From contig NW_003314284.1 in the NCBI RefSeq assembly GCF_000143415.4, positions 792,825-856,824 on the forward strand: DNA of 64,000 bases. Direction: 5' to 3'. Shown piece after piece: positions 1-10,625 of the stretch (position 1 is the stretch's first letter; the number at the start of each line of letters is the position of its first letter). This stretch comes from Selaginella moellendorffii (taxonomy: Eukaryota > Streptophyta > Lycopodiopsida > Selaginellales > Selaginellaceae). A program made the position numbers and the translations under genes. The notes under the pieces were generated by a model, which saw only the letters and a program-made list of their open reading frames with translations, made no database searches and was not told where the DNA came from.

Positions 1-2545
1 GGTGGTGTAGCAAAACCACCACGACCATTATCACATCACTTCCTCAGCGAGTGTGCAAAATCCAGGCATCTGTGTGTCCCAAATTGAGCCACGAATCAGG
101 TTTGCTGTGAATAAAATGGAGAGGCGGGGAAAACCTATTTTCTAAAGTAACCCCATCATGGATTAGTATTTTATCTTTTGCACCAAGCCATTATTTATCA
201 ATGGTTTAACACCAAAAGACCATCATTTATTGTATATCCTCTAAAGAGAATAGATTATCCAACTTAGAGACTTATTGAATTACTTATGATGGTTCTCTCA
301 CTTTGCTGATTTAAATCCCATTAAATCCATTAGAAACACTTTCTCTATCTTAATCTTACTACTCATTCTAGAGTAATCTTGAATTATATCAATATAAAGA
401 TTGCCTTTTAGAACTTTAACACTAACTTCTCATATTAATTTATTACTAATCAACAGAATTTTATGCAATTTTTTTGTAGTTTTAGTTTTGGTTTACCAAC
501 TAAAACAAGTTAGGAACATTGAGTCATACCTTTTATGTCAATAAAAACAATACGATCAATGGACTGAGGTCGTGAAGGATATGGTTTGGAGAGGGCTTCC
601 ACAATAGTATTGCTAGAAATGAGATAGAGGGCCACCAGGGAATGCAGGCTCTTGGCATCGGCTAACACACGGTATTTTCTCAACAAGAAGAAGGATGTCC
701 TCCTCAAGCTCCTCCGATCCATCACAGATTTTGGATCCCAATCGAGCTGGAAGGTATGGCATTCATATTTCTTCCATTGTTTTTTAGTTCTAGGTTTTCG
801 TCCAGGGACCAGGGAGATGGAGCTGGATGGGGTTGGTGAGCATTTCATTCAGCAGTATCCTGTGATGCTTCATATGAATGACTAGTGTCTATAAGCAAGA
901 AAAGACTTACCAAGAGCAATGAAGGTAAGACCTCGACTTCCACTTGAAAAGGTAATGTTTCATCAGCTCCTCTTCTGCCTTCTTGCCTTCCTCCGTCGTC
1001 CTTCTCCGTATGAGAGTGCATGAAACTCCTGTTGCTTCCCTCTTGCAGCGAGATAACCTTTGCCAAGTCAATACCAATAATTTGAGAATCTACTTAGAGG
1101 CTCCTCCTAAAACAAAATTAAATACATGATGCCAGCATGAGAAATGAAAGACATTCATGCACACTAACACAACAAACCAGGGCATCTCCAGCTCCTCTTT
1201 AGAACAGATTTCATTGGTGGATCCAAGCACTGGAGGTGATACATTGCAATACAAGCATTGCAACAGAAAACTTTGCACCACTTTTGCAAATGATGCAAAA
1301 ATCTTTCAAAATCACTAGTGAACGTGTTGCACTTTACCAATAATGATGGTGGAATTGTGGAACTCTAATGTTTCTTCCATACCACCTACCGAGCATGCCT
1401 CGTTGCTCCTTCATACCATCACTATGGCTACTTAATACACACGCAAGATAAATCATGTTGGTAGGTTCTCAAAAGCTTACTCTATCCGAGCAAACCTGAG
1501 CAAACCGAGCGAGCCGTTTTGAGCACCTGAACCTGATATCCTCTCGATGGACATCCTGGAAGTGCACCCAGAGCAGTCGTCTTGCGATGCCTTTTCTGAA
1601 CATCACGTTGCACGGCAATGAGAAGCAACATGGGTTGCACAAAGGTAGTTTGTGCGACCATCTCATCTGGATAACCAAGCTCCACGAGCTCAGGAAACCA
1701 GCAAGATTGGTTTTCGGTCACCCCATCCTCCGTCTCGTTTGTAGAGGAAGTTTGATTTTGTCCGATCTCTGAAATCGGAGGTGCGCGATTAGGTGTAAAC
1801 GGTGTGTCACTGCCACTCGCAATAACATGAAGGAAAAATGAACTTGGAATCAGCCAGATAAACTTGGACACTGTCTAAGAAGACTTAGTGCATAGCATAA
1901 ATGGTAGCATCACCCATGGTGAACTTCCAGATTTTGCTGAATGCAATCGAACTGATCAAACAAGCCAGGGAATCGGTAATAGAACAAGAACGACAAGTAA
2001 AACTATGCAACTTACAAACCGGCAGAGACAGTGGAAGCTGAGAATCATAACAACTCCCCAGGCCTTAGGTCCCACGAGTGACAAGGGGGTGCAAACGCGC
2101 TAGTCATGGACTCAGTTTATCATCGCATTGTAGCGACAGCTCGTACCCCATCCATCTCGCGTTCCTCTTGTCGTCATACCGCATGCTCGCCATCCTCTCG
2201 CGAAGCATGTTTTTACCTGGTACCCTCAAGAGAAAACGTCGCGTTAGCAAACAAGCTTGCGACCCTTTGTTATCGGTGTCGTCACTAGGAAGGAGCTAGA
2301 TCAGCGTGAATGGTCAGCAGGGAGATAAAGTAGGGTAAAAATACAAAACAAGAAGAGCGAGACGATTGACATTGTCCTGCATTGCTCACTGTTGTCTCCC
2401 AGTCCCACGTTTTCCTCTGCGTTTCTTATACTATCATCTAAGAATTTTAATGTCACATATTTTTTTTAAAACTTTAAATAGATATAAGTATTATAAAAAT
2501 CCTTTTCACAGATTTATTTTAAGGTATTTACTAATATATATTGAA
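1..2545. other. Intergenic region, no supported gene
   Basis: I see no convincing coding region on either strand here. Short open frames exist (longest about 130 codons, 1482-1871 minus), but none resembles a known family, has a signal peptide or repeat pattern, or has plausible exon neighbours. Base composition is mixed, AT-rich at 170-480 and 2440-2560. A decayed element or a distant 3' UTR cannot be excluded. Confidence 0.5.
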
Positions 2546-3256
2546 TCATTTTTGGATGTTTTGTGTGCTTCCACTATCCAATGAGTAGCTGTATTTTTTT
2601 TTGTAATCGCTCCACAGCGTTCCTACGCTCTTCCCGGTCAAGTCCTGGAAGTAGCTCTCGCTCCACCCAGTTGCAAGCTTGGCATTGAGCTTGGCCACAA
2701 AGCCTGCGCTTAGACTGTTGACATAGTCGAGAAACCTGGCAGTGACATCGTACCCCTGATCCCACCGATTCCCCGCGCCGGGCTTCACCCAATGCGACGG
2801 TGCCAGATTCGCCTTGAGCCTCACAAAATCGGCAATCCCCTCGATCAATCCCCCGGGGGCGCTGCCTCTCCCGTTCCACTGCCACACATGAGTCATCTCG
2901 TGGAACATCACTCCCCGGATCTCTCTCGCAACATCGCCGCTGTAATTCCCAACATATGACGCGCTGAGATGGATCTGATCGTTACTGGTGTACGCGACGC
3001 CGCCGATATCGTCGACCGTGAAGGTGATCCTGGAGACGCTCTTCTTGGGCGTGGATGGATTGGAGTAGTCGAAGGTGGACTGGACGAAGGTGATGGCGTC
3101 GGAGAGGATGGTGAAGGCTCCCTGGGCACCCACCACGGAGTCGAAGCGCCTACCGCCGGCGGTTCCTTGGGCGTTGTTTGCGAAGACGAGAGTGATCTGG
3201 GCGTGGGTGGAGGTGGCACACAGCGAGAGGATCAAAAGAAATCCAGCAAGCTCCAT
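2546..3256 (-). CDS. Plant basic secretory protease-like protein (BSP1)
   Basis: Single-exon secreted protein of 236 residues in the plant basic secretory protein family (Pfam PF04450 by recall), putative zinc peptidases linked to defence. The start chosen gives a typical signal peptide (MELAGFLLILSLC, cleavage likely after STHA). A longer in-frame upstream extension is less likely because it would bury this signal. The core carries the HExxH zinc motif as FHEMTHVWQW, followed by GLIEGIADF and, near the end, WSESYFQDLTGKS and a WSDYK tail. All family landmarks present in the other intact copies at 13.4 and 17.6 kb are kept. It lies about 10 kb from the main BSP cluster and is more diverged from those copies than they are from each other. 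Peptidase activity is inferred from the motif only. Confidence 0.9.
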   Translation of the reverse strand: MELAGFLLILSLCATSTHAQITLVFANNAQGTAGGRRFDSVVGAQGAFTILSDAITFVQSTFDYSNPSTPKKSVSRITFTVDDIGGVAYTSNDQIHLSASYVGNYSGDVAREIRGVMFHEMTHVWQWNGRGSAPGGLIEGIADFVRLKANLAPSHWVKPGAGNRWDQGYDVTARFLDYVNSLSAGFVAKLNAKLATGWSESYFQDLTGKSVGTLWSDYKKKYSYSLDSGSTQNIQK

Positions 3257-3291
3257 TGAAATGCTTGTGAAATTATGCGAGAAAGAGTTTG

Positions 3292-3298
3292 TTATATA
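3292..3298 (-). promoter_or_regulatory. Possible TATA box of BSP1
   Basis: On the minus strand the sequence reads CCTATATAAC, 36 nt upstream of the BSP1 ATG. It is a good plant TATA match in the right place, but it would leave a very short 5' UTR, so the transcription start is uncertain. Confidence 0.35.
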
Positions 3299-3349
3299 GG
3301 TCGATGATAGAAGAGACCAAGTGAAACACAAACACTGCAAGTCAGCCAA

Positions 3350-4250
3350 TCTCTATAAACAATTTTTTTGGTGCTAAGCACGAAATATTTTTCTAAGTTT
3401 AAACGCGGATTTGGAGCATAAGATTTGACCGCCAGTGCTGGACGATAAAGTCAAAGTCAAAGGTGATTTTTCTCATGTGGTGGACATGGAATGGACTCGC
3501 CACCTGTGAAAGGAAAAGCTTGGCGAACTATTTCCAGCGTCGTCTACGCCGAGAACAAAGGGCTACAATGCAATCCTCCCAGAGTCTAAAATACACTGCG
3601 CAGTGAATCCAAAAGGAACAACGCAAAAAATCTCTACAGTGTGTGTGAATACAGGTGTTTGTACGCTACCGAGAATGACGTACGCCGTGTACAGCGTACA
3701 AGACCACCGCGATGACATGAGCATACGGCTATGGCGGACAGAAAGCGGGAGTTTTGGGCAGTAAAAATTGGAATGAGACGCGAGAGAAAGTCATGGGAGC
3801 ACATTATTGTACCCAGAGATTATGCACCCAATCGATCCACAGTTTGATCTTCTTTTTTTACGAATTTTACCCAGGAATTCCCTTGCGAGTGAGTGGTTTC
3901 TTTAGTGATTGTTTAGAGGAGAAACAACACGGTCGGGCAATCATCCTCTTAAAGGAAATGCCGCGAGAGGTAGCTCTGGGCTCTCATAATTTATGAAGGC
4001 TGGGTTTTAGGGCGCCACACGGCGGCTCTCTTTCATTCCAGGGGAGAGGAGAAGGAGCGCCAATCCAGCGCCCGGTAGGCCTTCCCACAAGCGCGCGATC
4101 CGGGAGAATGCGTCGGGGATTGGCGGCGCGCATTTAGGTAGATCCAGGGATGGATCGCGCGCGCGGACAGGGTTTTAGCTAGATAGTAGCGCAGCGTGAG
4201 AGAATTTTGGTCTTTTGTAGCGAGCGAGCAAGAGCAAGAGCAAGAGCAAA
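3350..4250. other. Intergenic region between divergent BSP1 and MES genes
   Basis: About 900 nt without a supported gene. It must hold the promoters of the divergently transcribed BSP1 (minus) and MES-type hydrolase (plus). I recognise no relic coding sequence. A run of AGCAAG-type repeats just before the ATG at 4251 is probably the MES 5' UTR. Confidence 0.5.
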
Positions 4251-5809
4251 ATGGGGAATGGACTGGCGAGGATGGTGTCGGGCAAAGGGAAGAAGAACTC
4301 GTCCTCTTCTTCCTCGGCCAAGAAGGACAAGGCGGCTCGGAAGGCGGCGCAGAAGAAGCAAAAGGCGCTCGAGGAGGAGCTGATCGAGCGCCAGGTGCTG
4401 GCGTTTGCGCTGCAGCAGCAGCAGAAATCCATCCGGCTGGAGCGCGCCGCGTCGCAGCGCAACAATCCCAACTTGTTCCCGGAGAAGCTCCCGCGGAGCG
4501 CCAGCACCAGGCCGCGCTCCATCTCGGATCCGGTCGTGCCGCCACACCAGCTCGTCAATGGGATCAAGGTAAGTTCCTAGTTGGAGTTCTCGAGTAGTTT
4601 CTAGTTGTTTGTAGTTCTCTAGCCAGCAGTTCTATAGTTTTATGGAGCGAGTGTTTTGATGATCGAGGTCTGTTTTTCTTTGTTGTTGTCTTTCTTCCAG
4701 CCAGGTCTCCCTGACAATCTCGAGAGCAAGCACTTTGTGCTGGTTCACGGAGCCGGGAATGGAGCGTGGTGCTGGTACAAATCCATCGCGTTGCTGGAGG
4801 AGTCTGGCTTCACTGCCTCAACCGTGGATCTCACTGGCTCCGGCATCGATCACACCGATCCAAACACAATCTCGACGCTCTCACAGTACGTAAAGCCGCT
4901 GCTCTCGCTCCTGGAAAAGCTTCCAGACAATGAGAAGGTACACCCGTTAAAAACTTCAATCGCTTCCTCGTCCGTGAGCATCCTATCTGACAGATACTCT
5001 TTTTTTTCCCCCGCTTTTTCGCTCTCTTTTCTTGCGCTTTCAGGTGATACTCGTTGGCCACGACTTTGGTGGCGCTTGCATCTCCTACGCCATGGAAGCT
5101 TTCCCCACCAAAATCTGCAAGGCTGTTTTCGTCTCTGCGGCAATGGTGGCGAACGGACAGAGGGCGTCCGACATCTTTGCTCCGGAGGTAAACTCCATAT
5201 AAAACTTGTGATCACCACAAACATGATTTCGATTGTGTTGTGATTGCAGTTAATCACTGCAGACGATCTTCTACCCAAGGCTCAACAGTTTGTATACGCG
5301 AACGGTAGCTCGTCTGTTCCCACGGCTCTCGAGTTTGACAAAAGCCTGATCAAGGATTTGTTTTTCAACCAAAGCCCCGCAAAGGTACGTCCTTTCTCGT
5401 GGTTTTTAGTAGCCAGCACGGTGACTGAAAAAGAAGCTTTTTGTTTTTGCTTTGTTTACAGGACGTAGCACTGGCGACCGTTTCTCTGAGGCCCGTGCCA
5501 TTTGCTCCAACCCTGGAGAGGCTGTGCCTAACACAGGAAAGATATGGTAGCGTGCGGAGATTTTTCATCCAGACAACCGACGATTGCGCACTAACGCCGG
5601 CCCTCCAAGAGAGACTGATAAGCAGCAACCCCCCCGAGAAGGTATTTCTTCTCAAAGGCAGCGATCACTCCCCATTCTTCTCCAAGCCACAGTCACTCCA
5701 CAAACTTTTACTCGAGATTGCACAGATAGAGCCACTCAAACCATCGTCCCCTTCTCTCCCTCCTCCCCCTCCCTCGTTACAGGACACAGAAGAGCAACAA
5801 CAGCGTTGA
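4251..5809 (+). CDS. Putative methylesterase, MES11/MES13-like, alpha/beta hydrolase
   Basis: Five exons (4251-4568, 4701-4937, 5044-5187, 5250-5384, 5462-5809), all junctions in frame, giving 393 residues. Residues 1-106 form a basic, Ser-rich N-terminal extension starting MGNGLARMVSGKGKK, as in the long, putatively plastid members of the plant MES (methyl esterase) family. The hydrolase fold follows: HGAGNGAWCWY near 118-130 (oxyanion region), the nucleophile elbow near 188-194, TTDD near 316-319 and KGSDHSPFFSKP near 343-354 supplying the catalytic His. The elbow reads GHDFGG, so Asp192 stands where active members have Ser. As I recall, several Arabidopsis MES11-15 proteins share this change, so the copy is probably not broken; whether it still hydrolyses methyl esters of hormones is unknown. 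MGNG also offers an N-myristoylation-like start. Confidence 0.92.
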
Positions 5810-5992
5810 AAACAGAAATATCTACATATAGTTGTATATGATCGACTCTACAACGAGTTACTATCATCAACCGAGAGACAAATGTTTTGGAAGTGAAGGT
5901 ATGACCTTCCTTCGAGCTTTTTTTACTAATCGGCAGTGAGTGGCCTTATAGAAGTTTGCTGTTCTTTCAGCGAAGTCAATACATCAAAGCGT

Positions 5993-7493
5993 CTAACCAG
6001 TGAGTCTCTTTCGAACAGTGACACTATAAAACTTTTCGGTTCTCATGGACAATATCAAGCTCACAATGGCTGCAAACAAGCACACTCCAGCCATGACGAA
6101 GAAGGTTGCTCTGTAGCAATGCGATCCATGGCAAAGAAGCTCATCATCTCTCGATCCAAGCTTACTCTCGCGATCGTATAAAACTCCGGCCACACGGACG
6201 ACAAAACATACGTTCCCAGCGCCTTGGCGACGTAAGTTACGTTTTGGAGCGTTCCATGGAAGCTGAGCCCGAAGATCTCCGCTATCATGGTGTAGACCAC
6301 TGCCCACCGATTGACAGCCCGATCAAAACCGAGCCGTAGAAGAGCTCTCCGGGAAGCCGGGAAGCCCAAGAGCGATTATCAAGCTCCCAAGCGAGAGAAG
6401 CAAGAGAACCAGGCACAGGAAGAAGGGTCTTGCGACGCCATAGCTGGCGAGGCACGTATCCGAGATGAAGCCGCGGCCAACGCCACCGATGAAGTCCCAG
6501 ATGCTGAGCAGCGCGATGAAAGTGTTTGTTCTGGCCTGGGAGTTGCCCAGGGACGATCCAATCTGACCGAAATTGTTAGTCACCGTGAGCACAGCGCCAA
6601 TGCCACAGGTTGACGCTGCAAAAATGAGAAGCATGTCGATGCTACAGAGCGCCTGGAGGATTGTGAAATCGTCCCCTCGCTTGACTGGCAGTCCTTTGGA
6701 GAAGATCGAGCTGATAGTTGGAGCAGCGGCGTTTGCTCCGTGATCCAGAGGATCTACATTGACCACGTTCTTACCATCTTGATGATCTACCTGAGGGATT
6801 TGTATTGCCGGGAAGGAGAGGATGAGCAGCATGATGAAAAGAAGGCCTTGATGATCCAAGATTCTAGGCGCACGAAATGCTGGAGGATGATAATCGCCAT
6901 GAGATATCCAGCCAGGATCAAAGTTACCGACAAGAAGACGAAGAGCGTTCTCGCCGATGTCGAGTGGGAGAGATCGTATGACAAACGCGAAGAGTAGGCA
7001 CAAGAGCGATGGAAACCAGGCCAGCAAGAGGAAGAGGATGAAGGAATCATTGCTGCGAGAGAAGATCGTAACGCTCAATCCCTGCGTGCTGTCGAGAAGA
7101 CTAAGAACCATGCCCTGGTTCTTGGGGAAATTCTTGGCACAGGACACAGAACAGTGAAGCCTGCCGACGCGCCGATCGTAAAGAGATAGAAGCACAGCTC
7201 CCAGATATGGGGGTGCGCGATTTTCTGCGTTGTAGCCAGCCATATCGTGAAGTATCCAGCAAAGTTTAGCGCGAATCCAAGGAGGAGCAAGGGCCCGGTG
7301 AGATCATAGACGAGGCCGGAGAGAATGGCGACGCTAGTACCAACATCTTTGAAGAAGCTTATGGTGTTGATATTTCTTTTGGTTGTAGTCGAGGGACAGC
7401 TTGAGATGCTGCGAGAAGAGGCTGAAATTGTTGAGAGTGATCCTCCGGAGGAGATCATGAGGAAGATCGACTTTTGTAGAGGTGTTTGACCAT
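5993..7493 (-). pseudogene. Decayed NFD4-like MFS transporter
   Basis: Degenerate copy of the intact carrier at 51998-53641. Matching segments appear in different frames: SFFKDVGTSVAILSGLVYDL, then KNFPKNQGMVLSLLDSTQ, FTILQALCSIDMLLIF, VTNNFGQIGSSLGNSQ and, in a third frame, RVAGVLYDRESKLG and CHGSHCYRATFFVMAG to a stop at 5993. The 5' end still has an ATG at 7491-7493, followed by HLYKSR, but a small deletion and a stop come within 15 codons. Several frameshifts and small deletions separate the pieces, including loss of part of the central loop and a transmembrane segment. No splice pattern can repair this because the intact paralogue is intronless. It is the carrier remnant of block A. Confidence 0.9.
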
Positions 7494-7529
7494 GATCCTG
7501 GGAAGCTACACTTTGGGCTGAAAAACCGC

Positions 7530-7935
7530 TGTCTGAGATGATTTTGCAATTGAATTACTATGCCCGAATCCCGACGTTGCTCTTGGGATTAATCCGACAA
7601 GCGGCTGACTGACAATCCTGTTTGAAGATTGGCGGACTCCAGGCCAGAAAAGGGCAATCTTTGGTACGACTTAGAAGCCTATAAAAAATGCGTTCATCGT
7701 GAAAATTGGAGAAGTAAGTTGAATAACCACTTTTATAGTACTTTGATTGATTGAATCATGGTTCTTATTCTCTTCCATCCAGATCTTGAACAATGGAGCA
7801 CCGGGTCCTTGTCCAGCCTGATCACCATCACGGCATTTTTGGATGCTGTGGTAGGGCCTCTGCCAGAACTTAACAACGAGAAAAATCCACCAATCTACAA
7901 GTCAACCTTGTATCACGAGCACATCACAAATCAAA
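7530..7935 (+). pseudogene. Relic of 2-oxoglutarate/Fe(II) dioxygenase 3' half
   Basis: Remnant of exons 3 and 4 of the intact dioxygenase at 50269-51494. The DNA can be followed from ATGATTTTGCAATTGAATTA through GGACTCCAGGCCAG, past the intron with its acceptor, to GAGCACCGGGTCCTTGTC and to the C-terminal PIYKSTLYHEHIT. Exons 1 and 2 and the start of exon 3 are gone, several indels break the frame, and the region of the HxD iron ligands is damaged. Its promoter has been deleted together with part of the neighbouring carrier start. It belongs to block A and cannot encode an enzyme. Confidence 0.85.
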
Positions 7936-8052
7936 CATTCTGGAAAACTTCAGATTTACAATACACGAGATCTTTCAAATTTGAATTTATAGTAATAATA
8001 GTTAAAAATATTAATGTCAAACCATATTATCATATTGTCTTCCAATGTTTTC

Positions 8053-10296
8053 ATGATTGCATGGCCTACTGAAGGATTCAGAAAGATTCTCACAGCACAA
8101 TATGGCAGCTCCAGCAAGATCCCGTGGTGCAATGGATCTGTGGAAGAACTGGGACGCCGTCTCAAGGCATGTGCCAGGAGCAAAGATCTCGACGAAGGCA
8201 GGAGGCTCCACAGCTCCATTCTTGCTTCCAATCTCCGCCATTGCAAGTTCCTGGCGGATCATTTGGTGCTCATGTATGGCGCTTGCGGGGAACTGCAGCA
8301 GGCCCTGGAGATCTTCGCCTCTATCCCGAACCTTGACACCAGATCATGCAACATTATGCTCAATGTCTACAACCAAAACGGCCGACTGAAAGAAGCCAAG
8401 CTCTTGTTCGATCAAGCCCCCCTGCCTGACACAGTTTCCTGGAACTCCATGATTACTGCATATGCCCAGAACGGATATTTCGAAGACGCTCGATTGATGT
8501 TCGATGGGATGCGCGGGCGGGATCTAATCACCTGGAACTTGATGATAACGGCATTTGCACGGTACCTTCAATTTGATCTGGCTAGAAAGTTCTTTGACAG
8601 GATGCCCAAGCGGAACGAGGTAGCATGGAACTGCCTGATTTCCACATTTGCCGAAGCTCCGGGTCTTCGTCTGGAGGATTCCAAAGCCCTGTTCGACGTT
8701 ATGCCGTCACAGAATTTTTTGTCCTGGACAAGGTTATTCAGTGCGTATGCCCAAGCCGGGCATATCCTTGGCGCCAGTGCCGTGTTTGAGAGGATGCCAC
8801 TTCACGATGCCGTGTCGTCAACGGCCATGATCACTGCGTTTGCGCAAAATGGAATGGATGCGCAGGCAAGGAGGATATTTCTTGCAATGGAGGAAAGGGA
8901 TTTGATCGCTTGCAATGTGATGATTTTACTGTACGCCCGGGCGGGGCATCTTGATCAGGCAAAAGAGATGTTTGATTCAACGCAAGGCAAAGCAGCGGGT
9001 ACCTGGAACGCTCTAGCAAAATCGTTTCTACAGAATGGTAAGGTTGACATGACAAGGATGATGTTTGATAGAATGCCATGCAGAAGCTTAGTGTCGTGGA
9101 ACATCGCAGTGTCAGCCGATTCTCAAAGCGGGTGTGTTGATCGCACAAAGCTTATGTTTGATCAAATGCCTGAAAGAAACGTGATCTCCTGGACTTCTTT
9201 GATGTCATCTGGCGCACAGAACATCTCTATTAATCTTGTGAAGATCATGTTCCAGAAAATGCCGTCCTGCAATGTCGTCTCCTGGAATGCCGTTGTTGCA
9301 GCAAATGCCCAACTTGGATACGTTGAAGAAATGAAGACGTGCTTCGATGCTATGCCCGAAAGGGATCCATTTTCTTGGAACTCGCTACTTTCCGGGTTTT
9401 CTCAAGCGGGGCATCTCACTCAAGCCTTGCAGGTCCTGGAAAGAATGCCAAAACACTGTGCCATCTCATGGAATGTAGAGCTCGTGGCATTTGGGATGAA
9501 TGGCTGCTTGGAGCAGTGCCAAACTAGATTCAAATCTATGCCTGAGAGAACCCTAGTGTCTTGGAACACCATGATCGCAGTCTACTGCCAATTCTCCTGC
9601 TTGGATGAGGCCAGGCTCGCATTCGACAGAATGCCGCAGAGGCACGTTGTGTCATGGAGCACAGTGATCACGGGGCTCTCTCACTACGGCAGAGTGAGCG
9701 AGGCCAGGGAACTATTTGCATCCATGCCCTCTCGCGATGTCACAGCATGGAACATTATGACCTCGGCCTACGAGCAAAACGGCTTTTTTCAGGAAGCTCT
9801 CACAACTTTCCGTGAAATGCCTGTTCGGGACCTCGTGTCGTGGAATGCCATGATCAAGGCTCATGCGCCAGCAGGGAAAGCCCTCTTTCTCTTCCGGATG
9901 ATGAACTTGGCAGGGGTTGCGCCGGACAGGGTCGCCTTTGCGACCATTCTGGCCTGGTGCAGCCATTCCGGGCTTGTCAATGAGGCGTTGACAGAGTTTG
10001 TGTCAATGCGCGCTGACTTTGGGTTGACTCCCACGCGGGAGCACTACTGCTGCGTTGTTGACATTCTGGCGAGGTCTGGGCAGCTTGATACTGCCGAAGA
10101 GGTGACAGACAAGATGCCGTTTGCCGCCCATGGTGCTACATGGGGGAGCCTGCTAGCAGCGTCAACTTTCTACGAGAACGACGATCTGGCAGCTCGGGCA
10201 GCTGAGAAAATTGTGGAGTTTAGGCCTGAATGTGGCTCTCCATACGTGTTGGTTGCCAACCTTCACGCTGCTGGCAAAAGGCAAGACTATATCTAA
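8053..10296 (+). CDS. PPR protein with S-type repeat array (PPR1)
   Basis: Intronless gene of about 747 residues (another in-frame ATG lies at 8014; the one at 8053 is preferred but unproven). After a leader with LKACARSKDLDEGRRLH the protein is an unbroken array of roughly twenty repeats of about 31 residues, each with the pattern SWNxMI.AYAQNG...A..MFD.MP, i.e. S-type pentatricopeptide motifs. It ends with E1/E2-like motifs (EHYCCVVDILARSGQLDTA) and stops early at VANLHAAGKRQDYI, inside E2; no E+ or DYW domain follows. PPR proteins bind organellar RNA, one repeat per base, for editing, splicing or stability; the target is unknown. This is the intact member of the PPR pair; the block B copy at 48.9-50.2 kb is a relic. 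Confidence 0.9.
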   Translation: MIAWPTEGFRKILTAQYGSSSKIPWCNGSVEELGRRLKACARSKDLDEGRRLHSSILASNLRHCKFLADHLVLMYGACGELQQALEIFASIPNLDTRSCNIMLNVYNQNGRLKEAKLLFDQAPLPDTVSWNSMITAYAQNGYFEDARLMFDGMRGRDLITWNLMITAFARYLQFDLARKFFDRMPKRNEVAWNCLISTFAEAPGLRLEDSKALFDVMPSQNFLSWTRLFSAYAQAGHILGASAVFERMPLHDAVSSTAMITAFAQNGMDAQARRIFLAMEERDLIACNVMILLYARAGHLDQAKEMFDSTQGKAAGTWNALAKSFLQNGKVDMTRMMFDRMPCRSLVSWNIAVSADSQSGCVDRTKLMFDQMPERNVISWTSLMSSGAQNISINLVKIMFQKMPSCNVVSWNAVVAANAQLGYVEEMKTCFDAMPERDPFSWNSLLSGFSQAGHLTQALQVLERMPKHCAISWNVELVAFGMNGCLEQCQTRFKSMPERTLVSWNTMIAVYCQFSCLDEARLAFDRMPQRHVVSWSTVITGLSHYGRVSEARELFASMPSRDVTAWNIMTSAYEQNGFFQEALTTFREMPVRDLVSWNAMIKAHAPAGKALFLFRMMNLAGVAPDRVAFATILAWCSHSGLVNEALTEFVSMRADFGLTPTREHYCCVVDILARSGQLDTAEEVTDKMPFAAHGATWGSLLAASTFYENDDLAARAAEKIVEFRPECGSPYVLVANLHAAGKRQDYI

Positions 10297-10329
10297 CAGC
10301 ATTTGTAAATTTGTATACTCAAAATGCAA

Positions 10330-10625
10330 GTAGAGGTGCGTGGCTGATAATCCGATTTGCAGCAGGCATGACAATCCTGATGTTGCTGGTGTTGGAAGTC
10401 AACGCTGATAGATCTCCTTCAAACTCGTTGTGGGAGAGATCCAAGTGAACCAGCCGGTGGAGCTGGCCGAAATCCATGTCTTGTTTTCCAAGCTTGTTCC
10501 TTGGCTCGAAGACTTGCCCAGAGAAGCTGGAAGGCTGCCACCCAGAAAATATTCTGACAAGTCCAAACAGTAGAGCTGTGCGCCTCCTAGGCTACGAGGT
10601 ATTTCTCCTGGCGTCCGTAGCGAGC
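10330..10625 (-). pseudogene. Fragment of a leucine-rich-repeat protein
   Basis: In one minus-strand frame the sequence reads GEIPRSLGGAQLYCLDLS and GGSLPASLG; after a frame change it reads LHRLVHLDLSHNEFEGDL, then SALTSNTSNIR. The pattern LxxLxxLDLSxNxxxGxxP is that of plant extracellular LRRs as in receptor kinases. Only about two or three repeats remain, no kinase or signal peptide is nearby, and the frame is broken, so this is a relic. It sits directly after the truncated end of PPR1. Confidence 0.7.

Larger units (their letters stand above)
5885..10296. repeat. Block A: inverted segmental duplicate of block B (48.9-53.8 kb)
   Basis: Read on the minus strand, this segment has the same gene order and orientation as block B: PPR gene, 2-oxoglutarate dioxygenase, MFS carrier. 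Similarity is visible in coding parts, in the dioxygenase intron, and in the 3' flank of the carrier, where a shared stretch around GGCACTCACTG and GATTAGTAAAAA extends the match to about 5885. Block A keeps the PPR gene and has lost the other two. The gap between carrier start and dioxygenase remnant is a few tens of nt, against about 500 nt in B, so a deletion removed the dioxygenase promoter and first exons. Confidence 0.85.

Noticed and set aside
1482-1871. A 129-codon minus-strand frame in the left intergenic region
   Set aside because: No recognisable family, no conserved motifs and no supporting neighbours; not reported as a gene.
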